From Hymenobacter plasmatis (GTDB taxonomy: Bacteria; Bacteroidota; Bacteroidia; Cytophagales; Hymenobacteraceae): a stretch of DNA of 64,000 nucleotides. Positions 1-8,272 of the stretch are shown here, piece after piece (positions within the stretch are counted from its first letter, which is position 1; every line of letters starts with the position of its first letter). A program made the position numbers and the translations under genes. The stretch lies in contig NZ_JAJFAW010000001.1 in NCBI RefSeq assembly GCF_020711255.1, positions 62,001 through 126,000 on the forward strand, given 5' to 3'. Under the pieces are notes generated by a model. That model was not told the DNA's origin and searched no databases. It saw nothing but the letters and a program-made list of their open reading frames with translations.

Positions 1-1526
1 GGCCGAAGGGCTGGACCGACGAGCAGATTTTGACCAATGCCTCGGTGCTGGCCCTGCGCAACGCCAACAACCTGACGTTTTTCACCACCGGCACCTGCGA
101 TTTCAGCACCTACGACAACCCCGACTTTACCTCGGCCGGCGAGCAGTCGCTTACGGATAACCCCACCGGCGGCGCCATTGGCCTGTTTACCACCACCCGC
201 GTGGTAGACGCCGGCCTCAACGCCGGCCTGAACCAAGCCTATTTTAACCGGGTGCTGCGGCCGCTGGCCAACGGCCAGATGCCGAGCATCGGCACGGTGG
301 TGATGCTGAGCAAGAACGATTACCCCGGGGCCGGGCAGCCGGGCGTTATCAACAACCGCAACTACACGCTGCTGGCCGACCCCAGCATGACGCTGGCCTA
401 TCCCCGGCAAACGGTGGCGCTCGACAGCATCCGGACGCGGGCAGGCGCCGGGCCCTGGACTCCCACCGATACCCTGCAGGCGCTGGCCCGCGTGCGGCTG
501 CACGGCCGCCTGCTCAACAATGGCGCCGTCAATTCGGCCTTCACCGGCGTGGCCCAGGTCACCATTTACGACAAGCCCAGCACCGTGAAGACGCTCGGCA
601 ACGAGGCCGGCGGCGACCCCAACTCGGCCGATGCGCCGCGGCCGGTGGTAATCCAGGAAAGCGTGATTTATGGCGGGCAGGCCAACGTGGTGAACGGGGA
701 GTTCAACCTGACCTTCGTGGTGCCCAAGGACATTAACTACAACGTCGGGCTGGGCAAAGTCAGCCTCTACGCCTTCGACGGCACGCACCGCATCGACGCG
801 CACGGCTACCAGCTCAAGCAGGTGGGCGGCGCGGCCCGCGATTTCCTGAAGGATACCACGCCCCCGGTCATCAAGCTGTTCATGGACAACGAGTCCTTTG
901 TGTTTGGGGGCCTCACTGGGCAGAACACCACGCTGCTGGCCCAGCTCAGCGACTCGAGCGGCATCAACACCACCGGCGCCGGCATCGGGCACGACATCAC
1001 GGCCGTGCTCGACAACGACCCCACCAAGCTCATCGTGCTCAACGACAGCTACGTGGCCAAGGTGGGCGACTTTCGCTCCGGGCAGGTCAACAACCTGTTT
1101 AAGGACCTGCCCACCGGCCCGCACACGCTGCGCCTGAAAGCGTGGGACACGTACAACAACTCAGCCGAAAAAGAAATCGAGTTCATCGTGGCGCACAACG
1201 AAAAGCTGGCGCTCGACCACGTGCTGAACTACCCCAATCCGTTTGCCACGTCTACTACGTTTTTCTTCGACCACAACCAGGCAGGCAGCGAACCCACCAA
1301 CTTAGACGTACAAGTCCAGATTTTCACCGTATCCGGCCATTTGGTGCGCACGCTCACGGCGGTAGTGCCCAGCACCGATGCCCACCAGCGAAGTATTTCC
1401 TGGAATGGCCGCGATGAATACAATGACCAGCTGGCTCGCGGCGTTTACGTGTACCGCTTAAGTGTGCGGTCACAGCTCAACGGTACTTCGGTCTCGAAAT
1501 ACGAAAAACTCGTCATCCTAAATTAA
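1..1526 (+). CDS. porU: Type IX secretion system sortase PorU, C-terminal part (5' end outside window)
   Basis: The reading frame is open from the first bases (PKGWTDEQIL...) and ends at TAA 1524-1526, so the start lies upstream. PorU is the C25-family (gingipain-like) sortase that removes C-terminal signals from type IX cargo at the cell surface and attaches the cargo to anionic LPS. The TGTCDFS stretch carries the likely nucleophilic cysteine (codon 96-98), followed by YDNP. The partner histidine should lie just outside the window. After the protease fold come beta-sandwich regions and, from about base 1200, a FlgD-like C-terminal domain (LNYPNPF, ISWNGRDEYN, GVYVYRL). PorV follows 49 bases downstream, the usual Bacteroidota order. 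Confidence 0.93.
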   Translation, partial: PKGWTDEQILTNASVLALRNANNLTFFTTGTCDFSTYDNPDFTSAGEQSLTDNPTGGAIGLFTTTRVVDAGLNAGLNQAYFNRVLRPLANGQMPSIGTVVMLSKNDYPGAGQPGVINNRNYTLLADPSMTLAYPRQTVALDSIRTRAGAGPWTPTDTLQALARVRLHGRLLNNGAVNSAFTGVAQVTIYDKPSTVKTLGNEAGGDPNSADAPRPVVIQESVIYGGQANVVNGEFNLTFVVPKDINYNVGLGKVSLYAFDGTHRIDAHGYQLKQVGGAARDFLKDTTPPVIKLFMDNESFVFGGLTGQNTTLLAQLSDSSGINTTGAGIGHDITAVLDNDPTKLIVLNDSYVAKVGDFRSGQVNNLFKDLPTGPHTLRLKAWDTYNNSAEKEIEFIVAHNEKLALDHVLNYPNPFATSTTFFFDHNQAGSEPTNLDVQVQIFTVSGHLVRTLTAVVPSTDAHQRSISWNGRDEYNDQLARGVYVYRLSVRSQLNGTSVSKYEKLVILN

Positions 1527-1575
1527 TCTGCTTTTATTTGCTCTCAGGCCGCGTGTGGTCTTCTTTCCCTCATCT

Positions 1576-2811
1576 ATGTACTCTTCCTTTTCCCGTTCGC
1601 GCGTGGCCCTGTTTGCCGGCTTGCTGGCCATTGCGGCCACTGGCCAGACCAAGGCCCAACTCAGCCCCCACGCCATTACCACGGCCGTGCCGATTCTGAC
1701 GCTCAGCCCCGATGCGCGGGCTTCGGCACTGGGCGAAGCCGGCGTGGCCACTTCCCCGGATGCCAACTCGGCGTATTTCAACGCAGGTAAGCTAGGCTTT
1801 GTGCCGTATAAATATTCGGCGGCGGCCTCGTATTCGCCGTGGCTGCGCAACATCACCGACGACATGAGCCTGTCGTACCTCTCGGCCTACGGCAAAGTAG
1901 GGCAGCGGTCGGCGTTTGGTGGGTCGCTGATGTACTTCGATTTGGGCACCATCGACTACCGCAACGGCCAGAATATTCCGCAGGGCTCTTTCAGCCCCAA
2001 GGAGTATGCCCTCACGGTGTCGTACGGCATTCAACTCACCGATAACTTCGGGGTAGGCGCCTCGGCCCGCTACATCCGCTCCAACCTGGTAGGCACCGTA
2101 AACGGCAACGACGCCAAGCCCGGCAACGCGGCGGCGGTTGACTTGGGCGCCTATTACTCCAAGGACGCCACCATCGGCTCTGGGCTGTACAACCTGGCCT
2201 TTGGTGCCTCGGTCACCAACATCGGCAACAAGATTACCTACAACGACGCCGAGAACCCCAGCTTCCTGCCCACTACCCTGAAGTTGGGCACGGCCTTGAC
2301 CCGGGAAATTGACCAGTACAACAAAATCACCTTGGTGTTCGACGCTAGCAAGCTGCTGGTGCCCTCGCCGTACTACGACGTGAACGGCGTGCTGCTGGAT
2401 AACGACCCGGAGATAGTGGCCAAGAACAAGGAGATTGCCAACAAGTCCATCGTGAGCGGCATCTTGGGCTCGTTCAGCGATGCGCCCGGTGGGTTTAAGG
2501 AAGAGCTGCGCGAAATCAACCTCTCGACCGGCCTCGAATACAACTACAACGACCTGCTGTATGCCCGGGGCGGATATTTCTACGAAGCCCCCGACAAAGG
2601 CGACCGCCAGTACGTGAGCATGGGCCTGGGCGTGCGCTACCAGGTGTTTGGCATCGATGGCACTTACCTGGTGCCCACCGGCGGCAACTCCCAAAACAAC
2701 CCCCTGGCCCAAACCATCCGGGTGTCGCTGCACTTCAACCTGAACAAGCTTTCCCAGGCCTTCGACGAAAACGGCGCCGGTGGCACCAGCGGCGAAGCCC
2801 CCTCGAACTAA
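1576..2811 (+). CDS. porV: Type IX secretion outer-membrane protein PorV (LptO)
   Basis: This 411-residue outer-membrane beta-barrel belongs to the FadL-like PorV/PorQ family. PorV shuttles cargo from the SprA translocon to PorU. ATG 1576 gives a clean signal peptide (SRVALFAGLLAIAATGQTKAQ, residues about 7-27); a GTG at 1555 is less likely. The mature start carries the family signature PDARASALGEAG and the NSAYFNAGKL stretch. Aromatic-ending strands and long loops continue to the C-terminus. It lies 49 bases after porU on the same strand, consistent with cotranscription. No terminator is seen before the 2847-2946 palindrome. Confidence 0.93.
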   Translation: MYSSFSRSRVALFAGLLAIAATGQTKAQLSPHAITTAVPILTLSPDARASALGEAGVATSPDANSAYFNAGKLGFVPYKYSAAASYSPWLRNITDDMSLSYLSAYGKVGQRSAFGGSLMYFDLGTIDYRNGQNIPQGSFSPKEYALTVSYGIQLTDNFGVGASARYIRSNLVGTVNGNDAKPGNAAAVDLGAYYSKDATIGSGLYNLAFGASVTNIGNKITYNDAENPSFLPTTLKLGTALTREIDQYNKITLVFDASKLLVPSPYYDVNGVLLDNDPEIVAKNKEIANKSIVSGILGSFSDAPGGFKEELREINLSTGLEYNYNDLLYARGGYFYEAPDKGDRQYVSMGLGVRYQVFGIDGTYLVPTGGNSQNNPLAQTIRVSLHFNLNKLSQAFDENGAGGTSGEAPSN

Positions 2812-2846
2812 GTCGCCTACTTTCGGTTGACGAGCTGATAGCAGAG

Positions 2847-2946
2847 CGTCATGCCGGGCAAAGCCGAAGCATCTCTACCACAGTACTAATTCATTCGGTT
2901 GGGTTAGCTGGGCAGGAGAGGGGCTTCGGCTTTGCCCGGCATGACG
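2847..2946. repeat. GTCATGC-type intergenic palindrome, copy 1
   Basis: Arms 2847-2870 and 2923-2946 are perfect 24-base inverted complements. They begin CGTCATGCCGGGC and contain GCCGAAGC, with a loop of about 52 bases. It lies between porV and the M16 gene and could form a stable hairpin or act as a terminator. The CGTCATGC...CCGAAGC core recurs at five further sites in the window. Confidence 0.85.
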
Positions 2947-2996
2947 TTCTTTTTGCAGTTGTTTAGTCTGTCTTTTCATTCCCTATTTCCTTCCTG

Positions 2997-4313
2997 ATGC
3001 TCGACCGTACCGTCGCTCCTCCCGTTCAGCCATTGGCCCGCGTAACGCTGCCAGCGGCCGACGAATTTCCCTTGCCCAGCGGCGCCCGTTTGCACGTAAT
3101 GGCCAACGATGCCCAGCCGGTGGTGCGCCTGCAGGCCGTATTCCGGGCCGGTAAAATGGCCGAGCCACGCTTCGGCCTGGCTTCCCTCACCGCGCGCATG
3201 CTGCTGGAAGGCACCACCACCCGCACCGCCCGCCAGATTGCCGACGAAGTGGCTTTTTATGGTGCTTCGTTGGAGTGCGATGCAGGCTTCGACCGCTCCA
3301 CCCTCACGCTCTACTGCCTCACGCGCCACCTGCCGGTGCTGCTGCCCTTGGTGACGGACGTGCTCACCAACCCCGCCTTCCCGGCAGCCGAGCTGGAGCA
3401 GCTGAAAACCCGCACCATCCAAAACGTGCGCGTAGAACGCCAGAAGACCAGCTTTCTGGCTTCGGAGCGGTTCAATGAGCTGCTGTTTGGGGCCGACACC
3501 CCGTATGGCCGGCCCTTCGACAGCGACGCCTACCAGGCCCTGACCGTGGAGGAAGCGCAGGCATTTCATCGCGCAGCCTATTCCTTTGGCAACGTCGAGG
3601 TGTTTTTGTGTGGCGATGTGGCCGCCGAACGCGAATTGGTAGCCGCTGCCTTCAGCGTGCCGGCCGCCACGGCGGCGCATTCGGCCGCCGACCTGCCTAT
3701 TTCTACCAATGGCGCCGCCCATGATTTTACGGGCCGCGCCGCTACCGACCGGGTGGCCGTGGCCGGTAGCCTGCAGGCCTCGGTGCGCATGGGTCGCGCC
3801 TGGCCCGCCCCCACTCACCCCGAAACCCACCACCTGAAATTGCTGGTGAACGTATTGGGCGGCTATTTCGGCTCGCGCCTGATGCGCAACATCCGCGAAG
3901 ACAAAGGCTTGACCTACGGCATTTACGCCAGCGTGGGCCCGCGCGAGCACGGCACCTCACTCGTCATTGGCACCGATGTAAAGGGCGAAAGCGCCGATGT
4001 GGCGGTGAGTGAAATTGAGCTGGAATTGCGCCGCCTGCAGGAAGAAGCCATTCCTGCCGAAGAGCTATCGACGGTGAAGAATTACATCCTGGGAAAATTC
4101 GCCAACGAGTTGTCCACGGTGTTCGAGCAGTGCGATAAATACAAAACGCAGGTCTTCCTGGGCTTGCCCGCGGATTACTACACCGAATTCGTGCGCCAAA
4201 CCGAAGCCGCCGATGCCGCGACGCTGCAGAAGCTGGCCCAACAATACCTCAAGCCGGAGGATATGCAGATTGTCATTGCCGGCCCGGTGGAAGTGGTGGA
4301 GCAGCAGGAGTAG
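2997..4313 (+). CDS. M16-family (insulinase/pitrilysin fold) protein without catalytic motif
   Basis: The 438-residue product has the two M16 halves: an N-terminal domain (about 25-190) and a C-terminal domain (about 195-430) with the RxxxxY-like substrate-contact region NIREDKGLTYGIYA. The zinc motif HxxEH is replaced by S63-L-T-A-R67 (GLASLTARMLLEGT), so it should not hydrolyse peptides alone. Such proteins usually pair with an active M16 subunit encoded next door, but no active partner is adjacent here. No signal peptide is evident. ATG 2997 is the only good start. Function in the cell is inferred: a non-catalytic partner of a periplasmic M16 peptidase. Confidence 0.85.
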   Translation: MLDRTVAPPVQPLARVTLPAADEFPLPSGARLHVMANDAQPVVRLQAVFRAGKMAEPRFGLASLTARMLLEGTTTRTARQIADEVAFYGASLECDAGFDRSTLTLYCLTRHLPVLLPLVTDVLTNPAFPAAELEQLKTRTIQNVRVERQKTSFLASERFNELLFGADTPYGRPFDSDAYQALTVEEAQAFHRAAYSFGNVEVFLCGDVAAERELVAAAFSVPAATAAHSAADLPISTNGAAHDFTGRAATDRVAVAGSLQASVRMGRAWPAPTHPETHHLKLLVNVLGGYFGSRLMRNIREDKGLTYGIYASVGPREHGTSLVIGTDVKGESADVAVSEIELELRRLQEEAIPAEELSTVKNYILGKFANELSTVFEQCDKYKTQVFLGLPADYYTEFVRQTEAADAATLQKLAQQYLKPEDMQIVIAGPVEVVEQQE

Positions 4314-4334
4314 AGGTTGAGCCAAGCTCAGCTG

Positions 4335-4527
4335 GTGGGAACCTCCCCCCCGGGCCCTCGCCCGCGGAGAGGGGAGCCGGCCCTCTTCGAATAAAAAAGC
4401 CCCAGCTCAATATTGAGCTGGGGCTTTCTGTTGTAAAAAGTGGTGGTGGTAAAACAGGAGGCGACTTGAAGTTGTGGCGAGTCGGCGGTTATGCTCGTCA
4501 ATGACGAGTTGAATGCGCACGGGGTGC
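4335..4527. repeat. Left arm of long inverted repeat bounding the metalloprotease island
   Basis: Bases 4384-4527 (144 bp) are the perfect reverse complement of 8068-8211. Weaker similarity continues outwards to about 4335 and 8262. The arm contains a palindromic hairpin (4396-4427) and the last roughly 86 bases of the IS1-like element. Identity stops abruptly at 4527/8068. Confidence 0.92.
4391..4430 (-). terminator. Hairpin terminator (left copy)
   Basis: A perfect 32-base palindrome (4396-4427, AAAGCCCCAGCTCAATATTGAGCT...) has a run of six T on the minus strand but only TTTCTG on the plus strand. It is therefore stronger for leftward transcription, although the adjacent M16 gene runs rightward. 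An identical hairpin sits at 8168-8199 in inverted orientation. Confidence 0.7.
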
Positions 4528-5172
4528 ATGGCTAAGCAGCGACTGAACGAGCAGGTTTTGCGCACATGCACGGCGCATTTCTGGCGCAAGGAGCAATTGG
4601 TGGCTTCTTCGATGCTGGTCAGCCCACTGCCTTTCGGGCCGGGCCGATGCGCTCGTGAGTGATGGCAGCACTTGGCCGTAGGCCTCCGACTCGTCCGTAA
4701 AGTACCAGGTACCGGTCTGATACTCTTCCGGTAAGGCGGCCCACAGGCGGCGCAAGGTGGCCGCACCCCGGCACCCAGGCCACAATCCGGCGGCTGTGCC
4801 GCTCAATGGCCAGCCAAAGCCACCCTTTGTGCTTCTTGCGGCCCACAAACGGCTACCTCTCCTCGAGTTCGAGACCCGCGGTCGGCTCGGTTTGGGCCGC
4901 AACCGGGGCGTGGCCGCCGCTTTTTTTTGCCAGCTTGACGATGGTCGGGCGCGCGACGCCCGTCAGGCGCACAATGGCGCGTTGCGAGACGCGCTCCAGC
5001 AAGAGCGTCGCCACCTGGGCGTAGGCCTGGGCGTTGCCGAGGGCAGCCGGAACAAACAGGGCCTGATGGCGGCAAGCCGTGCACTGGTACGCGGGCTGGC
5101 CCTTGCGGCTGCCGTTTTGCGCACCGCCGTGCTACCACACTGGCCACAGGTGAACGCGGGTTAAAGCATACA
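4407..5172 (-). pseudogene. IS1-family transposase pseudogene
   Basis: Reading the minus strand, three frames must be joined to recover an IS1 transposase. They give an N-terminal zinc-ribbon/HTH part (FTCGQCGSTAV; then QPAYQCTACRHQALF, SQRAIVRLTGVARPTIVKL), a middle part (FVGRKKHKGWLWLAIERHS; TGTWYFTDESEAYG, containing the conserved D of the DDE core), and a C-terminal part (GSGLTSIEEATNCSLRQK, RKTCSFSRCLAMH). There are at least three frameshifts plus an in-frame TAG at about 4856, where TGG is expected. The ATG near 5170 is followed by TAA. IS1 normally needs one programmed frameshift; the number here indicates a dead copy. Confidence 0.88.
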
Positions 5173-5208
5173 CCCAAGGCGCGAATCACCTCCTACTTTA
5201 CCACTGCC
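4442..5208 (-). mobile_element. IS1-family insertion sequence, decayed
   Basis: Imperfect terminal inverted repeats lie at 5208 inward (GGCAGTGGTAAAGTAGGAGG) and 4442 inward (GGTGGTGGTAAAACAGGAGG). They enclose 767 bases, close to the 768-base size typical of IS1. The only coding content is a broken IS1 transposase on the minus strand. Flanking bases are AT-rich and similar, but no clear target duplication can be identified. Confidence 0.85.
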
Positions 5209-5359
5209 TAAAAAAATTTGGATTATTTAAACTTATAAATAAGTTATATTGCGGGATAATAAACCTGCTTAGGAAAGAATAAAAAATACCCCTTTGGTAT
5301 TTCCTGCCGTCGGTTTGTTAGCTAAAAATCACTAAATAAGCACAACCCAACAAATTTAC

Positions 5360-7948
5360 ATGAAGAAAAAGTTACTAATAATAGGTCTGTTTACCACCCT
5401 TAGCAGCCTAGCTTACAGCCAAGACCGCCCAACGCCCGCCCCGGTTCCTACCGTTATCGATTCGGTGAAAAAAGTGGCGGGTGCCGCCGGACTGCAGGGC
5501 AACGCCACCCAGAAATCGCAGCCCAAACCGTACAAAACGGTAATTACCGATAAAGCAATTACCAGAGCCGGCTTCTTTAAAGTTCATAAAGTCGACGATA
5601 AATACTTTTTCGAGCTGGCCGATTCGGTTATGGGCCGGGAAATACTGGTGGTTAACCGGATTTCGAAAGCCGGTGCCGAAGTGCGTGCTGCCTCCGGTTA
5701 CGCCGGCGACCAGATTGGCAGCTCGGTCATTCAATTCGAGAAAGGGCCGAATAACCGCGTTTTTCTGCGCAAAATATCGTTTAGCACCTACAGCCCCGAT
5801 AGTACCAAGGCCATGTACCAGGCCGTGCGGCGCTCTAATATTCAAGCCATTGTAGCAGCATTTAATATTGCCGCTTACACCCCCAATAATAAAGGCAGCG
5901 TAATTGATGTTACCGATTATATTAACGGTGAAAACGAAATATTCTCGTTCAGTTCGGCGGTCGCCAAAACCCGCATCCGGCTGGGTAATTTTATTGGCGA
6001 CCGGAGTTACATCGAAAACGTACGCAGTTTCCCAACCAACGTCGAAGTAACCACTGTTAAAACCTACGCGCTTGCCCCAGCGCTTACCCCGGCCCCGGGC
6101 AGCCCCGGAACGCCGGCGCCGGCGGCTGGGAGCGGACCGAACAATTTGACGGGTTCTGCTACCATTGAAGTAAACACGTCGCTGGTGGTTTTGCCTAAAA
6201 AACCCATGCAGCCCCGCTACTTCGACCCGAGGGTGGGTTATTTTACCGTGGGTTATACCGATTTTGACACCAACCCACAGGGCGTAAAAGATATTGAGAT
6301 GGTGAAACGCTGGCGCCTGGAACCCAAACCCCAGGACGTGGCCCGCTACAAAAGAGGCGAATTGGTTGAACCGCGCGACCCGATAGTATTTTATATCGAC
6401 CCGGCTACTCCCAAAAAATGGGTGCCGTACCTGATAGCGGGTGTAAACGACTGGCAGAAAGCCTTCGAAAAAGCCGGTTTTAAAAATGCCATTATTGGCA
6501 AAGTGGCTCCCACCGCAAAAGAAAACCCCAATTGGAGTCTCGACGATGCCCGGCACTCGGCCATTGTTTACAAACCTTCAGAAATATCCAATGCGAGCGG
6601 CCCCAGTATTTCGGATCCCCGCAGCGGCGAAATAATGGAAAGCCACATAAACTGGTACCACAACGTCATGAAACTGGTGCACGACTGGTACATGATTCAG
6701 GCTTCGGCGATTGATCCGCGGGCCCGTAAAATGGAATTCAGCGACGAACTGATGGGCGATTTAATCCGGTTTGTTTCGTCGCACGAGGTGGGCCACACCC
6801 TTGGGTTGCGTCATAACTACGGTTCCAGCTCCACGGTGCCCGTGGAAAACCTGCGGAATAAAAAGTGGGTAGAAGCCAACGGCCATACGCCTTCGATCAT
6901 GGATTACGCCCGCTTTAACTACGTCGCCCAGCCCGGAGACAATATTACCGCGAAAGGCATTTACCCGCGCATCGGTGATTATGATTTGTGGGCGATAGAG
7001 TGGGGGTATAAAGTATTGCCGAATGCCAAAAGCGCCGCCGATGAAGTAGGCACTTTAAATAAACTAACGGTAGCAAAATCAACAAACCGCCGGCAATGGT
7101 TTGGCACGGAAACCAACCTGGACGACCCACACTCGCAAAACGAAGATTTAGGCGACAACGCCATGAAAGCCAGCGAGTACGGTATTAAGAACTTACAATA
7201 CATATTAACCAAACTACCCGACTGGACCCGCGAGCCCAACGAAGACTACAAAAATCTGGAAACCATGTACGGGCAGTTAACCACGCAATACAATCGCTAT
7301 TTGGGCCACGTGGCCAAAAATATTGGGGGTATTTACGAAAACCCGAAAACCGTTGATCAGGCGGGCCCGGTTTATGAACGCACTCCGGCGGACACGCAAA
7401 AAGAAGCGCTGGCTTTTTTAGACAAAAATTTATTTACTACGCCTTTGTGGCTAATAGACAAGCCGGTGTTGGATAATATTGGCGGCAACCCTTTATCGGT
7501 GGTGTCGCGGAGTCAGGAAAATATCCTTTCCCGTTTAATTAGCAACAATACGTTATCTAAATTAATTGCCGGCGAGGCCTTTGATGGGGACAAAGCATAC
7601 AAAATAACTTCGTTTTTTACGGATATAAATAACTCTATTTTTAAAGAGGTTAAAATCAACCAACCCATTGATGTATACCGCCGCAACCTGCAGAAAATTT
7701 ACGTTGAGAAGTTAATGGAATTGATTAAACCCGCGCCAGCTTCTCCGGTGGGTACGCCAGTTTCTGGCAACACCATCGCCGCCAATAATGCGAAATACGG
7801 TGATGTAGTTTCCGTGGCCAAAGCTGAGCTACGTAATATTAATGCCCTCGTAAAATCTTCGTTACCCAGCCAAAAAGATTCCTTAAGCAGCTACCATTTA
7901 CAGGATATTTCGGATAGGATAGAGGAAGCCCTAAATCCGAAGGGCTAA
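5360..7948 (+). CDS. Exported zinc-dependent metalloprotease (DUF5117/DUF4953 type, metzincin motif)
   Basis: The 862-residue protein starts with a signal peptide (KKKLLIIGLFTTLSSLAYSQ). A DUF5117-like region follows (about 70-290, including GREILVVNRI and SVIQFE), with a proline-rich insert near 235-255. The catalytic part carries HEVGHTLGLRH (H475, E476, H479, H485) and the downstream MDYARFNY (M514), which match a metzincin zinc site and Met-turn. The family is secreted or periplasmic; its substrate is unknown. Codon choice is visibly AT-richer than neighbouring genes (many AAT, ATT, TTA, AAA). It lies between an IS1 copy and an inverted IS1 fragment, so acquisition by transfer is likely. 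Confidence 0.9.
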   Translation: MKKKLLIIGLFTTLSSLAYSQDRPTPAPVPTVIDSVKKVAGAAGLQGNATQKSQPKPYKTVITDKAITRAGFFKVHKVDDKYFFELADSVMGREILVVNRISKAGAEVRAASGYAGDQIGSSVIQFEKGPNNRVFLRKISFSTYSPDSTKAMYQAVRRSNIQAIVAAFNIAAYTPNNKGSVIDVTDYINGENEIFSFSSAVAKTRIRLGNFIGDRSYIENVRSFPTNVEVTTVKTYALAPALTPAPGSPGTPAPAAGSGPNNLTGSATIEVNTSLVVLPKKPMQPRYFDPRVGYFTVGYTDFDTNPQGVKDIEMVKRWRLEPKPQDVARYKRGELVEPRDPIVFYIDPATPKKWVPYLIAGVNDWQKAFEKAGFKNAIIGKVAPTAKENPNWSLDDARHSAIVYKPSEISNASGPSISDPRSGEIMESHINWYHNVMKLVHDWYMIQASAIDPRARKMEFSDELMGDLIRFVSSHEVGHTLGLRHNYGSSSTVPVENLRNKKWVEANGHTPSIMDYARFNYVAQPGDNITAKGIYPRIGDYDLWAIEWGYKVLPNAKSAADEVGTLNKLTVAKSTNRRQWFGTETNLDDPHSQNEDLGDNAMKASEYGIKNLQYILTKLPDWTREPNEDYKNLETMYGQLTTQYNRYLGHVAKNIGGIYENPKTVDQAGPVYERTPADTQKEALAFLDKNLFTTPLWLIDKPVLDNIGGNPLSVVSRSQENILSRLISNNTLSKLIAGEAFDGDKAYKITSFFTDINNSIFKEVKINQPIDVYRRNLQKIYVEKLMELIKPAPASPVGTPVSGNTIAANNAKYGDVVSVAKAELRNINALVKSSLPSQKDSLSSYHLQDISDRIEEALNPKG

Positions 7949-7966
7949 AGAAAAAACCAACAATTC

Positions 7967-8012
7967 ATAAAAGAGAGCTGCCCCTAAAATCAGGGGCAGC
8001 TCTCTTTTATTA
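7967..8012 (+). terminator. Intrinsic terminator of the metalloprotease gene
   Basis: Perfect 19-base arms 7967-7985 and 7992-8010 (ATAAAAGAGAGCTGCCCCT) surround a six-base loop and end in TTTTAT, 19 bases after the stop codon. Confidence 0.88.
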
Positions 8013-8067
8013 AGTCCAATAATATCTAATTAACAACTGTATTTTTTAGCTCGAAGGCCAAAAGAAA

Positions 8068-8153
8068 GCACCCCGTGCGCATTCAACTCGTCATTGACGA
8101 GCATAACCGCCGACTCGCCACAACTTCAAGTCGCCTCCTGTTTTACCACCACC
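8068..8153 (+). mobile_element. Truncated IS1 end, inverted relative to the full copy
   Basis: About 86 bases match the transposase 3' end and terminal repeat of the IS1 copy at 4442-5208 but in opposite orientation (reads RIQLVIDEHNRRLATTSSRL in the plus direction). The rest of the element is absent, so this is a fragment and not a second IS1. Confidence 0.85.
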
Positions 8154-8167
8154 ACTTTTTACAACAG

Positions 8168-8203
8168 AAAGCCCCAGCTCAATATTGAGCTGGGGCTTTT
8201 TTA
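8168..8203 (+). terminator. Hairpin terminator (right copy)
   Basis: The same 32-base palindrome as at 4396-4427, inverted. Here the plus strand has the T6 tract, so it best stops rightward transcription leaving the metalloprotease island. Confidence 0.7.
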
Positions 8204-8272
8204 TTCGAAGATATCCGGCTCCCCTCTCCGCGGGCGAGGGGCCGGGGGTGAGGTTTCCACCAACCAGCCAGC

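Larger units (their letters stand above)
8068..8262. repeat. Right arm of long inverted repeat bounding the metalloprotease island
   Basis: Bases 8068-8211 are the exact reverse complement of 4384-4527, with diverged extension to about 8262. The arm repeats the IS1 end plus the flanking hairpin and the purine/pyrimidine tract CCCCTCTCCGCGGGCGAGGGG. Confidence 0.92.

Noticed and set aside
4442..8153. Composite transposon made of two IS1 copies
   Set aside because: The right copy is only about 86 bases of one IS1 end and the left copy is dead by several frameshifts. The repeat also extends beyond the IS into the flanking hairpin.
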